Source: Alphaproteobacteria bacterium
Lineage (GTDB): Bacteria > Pseudomonadota > Alphaproteobacteria > Sphingomonadales > Sphingomonadaceae
Reading direction: 5' to 3'
Length of the DNA stretch: 5,473 nt
NCBI GenBank assembly: GCA_016650315.1
Contig: JAENVZ010000041.1
Location: forward strand, 1 to 5,473
Of this stretch, positions 5,285-5,473 are shown piece after piece. The notes under the pieces were generated by a model. That model was not told the DNA's origin. It worked only from the letters and a program-made list of their open reading frames with translations, and did no database searches. Made by a program: the position numbers and the translations under genes. Numbering within the stretch: the stretch's first letter is position 1; each line of letters opens with the position of its first letter.

Positions 5285-5473
5285 ACCGCGCCCTGCCCCA
5301 TGAACATCACGTCGCGTGGTTGATCCATGAAACGCTGTCCTCCGTCCACCCAGATGCATTGGCCGTTGATCGCGTCATTGTGCAACAGCATCCATACCGC
5401 ATCCGCCAGATATTGCGGTGAAGATACACGCCCAAGCAGATTTTCCCGTGCGACCACATCAAACGCCGCCTCG
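5281..5473 (-). CDS. Short-chain dehydrogenase/reductase, C-terminal part (cut by window edge)
   Basis: The last 63 residues of an SDR enzyme run from the right edge to TGA at 5281-5283. The C-terminal SDR signature is plain: LLGRVSSPQYLADAVWMLL, then INGQCIWVDGGQRF, which matches the usual 'R..-P-ei-A..v.fL ... itGq.i.vDGG' ending. About 15 residues (MDQPRDVMFMGQGAV) extend past the DGG motif, longer than in FabG. The active site lies outside the window, so the substrate cannot be read. Overlap with folB by an ATGA suggests a pterin reductase (FolM/PTR1-like) making tetrahydro-pterin or folate, but this is contextual inference only. Confidence 0.85.
   Translation of the reverse strand, partial: EAAFDVVARENLLGRVSSPQYLADAVWMLLHNDAINGQCIWVDGGQRFMDQPRDVMFMGQGAV

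Noticed and set aside
5285..5359. N-terminal extension of FolB starting at 5359
   Set aside because: This stretch is coding for the SDR C-terminus (WVDGGQRF...) in another frame, and the extension has no FolB-like residues.
1..5473. A new defence, mobile or biosynthetic system
   Set aside because: All recognised genes are housekeeping lipid, cell-wall, folate or signalling genes. No transposase, integrase, toxin pair, nuclease or repeat array was seen.

Overview
The window looks like a chromosomal segment of an alphaproteobacterium, most likely a sphingomonad (Sphingomonadales). This rests on the close resemblance of FabF, the ACP and MltG to what I recall of that order, on GC-rich codon use, and on a TTCGAG/TTGTCGA-type palindromic intergenic repeat. 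The genus cannot be fixed from this sequence. I saw no insertion sequence, phage gene, CRISPR array, tRNA or rRNA.

Left and centre (1-4420, + strand): the last 15 codons of an unidentified gene, a crotonase-family gene, then fabG, acpP, fabF and mltG. The fabG-acpP-fabF-mltG order is the classical type II fatty-acid-synthesis cluster ending in the septum-related lytic transglycosylase. FabG reduces 3-oxoacyl-ACP, AcpP carries the growing chain, FabF elongates it, and MltG acts on nascent peptidoglycan at the inner membrane. A crotonase gene stands where fabD is found in E. coli. Two non-coding stretches break the cluster. The first is 214 bp between fabG and acpP and holds a 117-bp nested palindrome. 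The second is about 125 bp between acpP and fabF and holds a strong 13-bp hairpin that overlaps a perfect Shine-Dalgarno sequence.

Right (4428-5473, - strand): reading leftwards from the window edge, the C-terminal 63 residues of a short-chain dehydrogenase overlap a dihydroneopterin aldolase gene (folB-like) by an ATGA. A 125-bp gap follows, then a small single-domain PilZ protein with both c-di-GMP motifs. The pilZ gene converges on mltG with only 7 bp between the stop codons.

The genes are mostly housekeeping. I do not see a convincing new multi-gene system. The items most worth a second look are the two structured intergenic regions around acpP, the crotonase lacking both standard catalytic glutamates, and the SDR-folB translational coupling.
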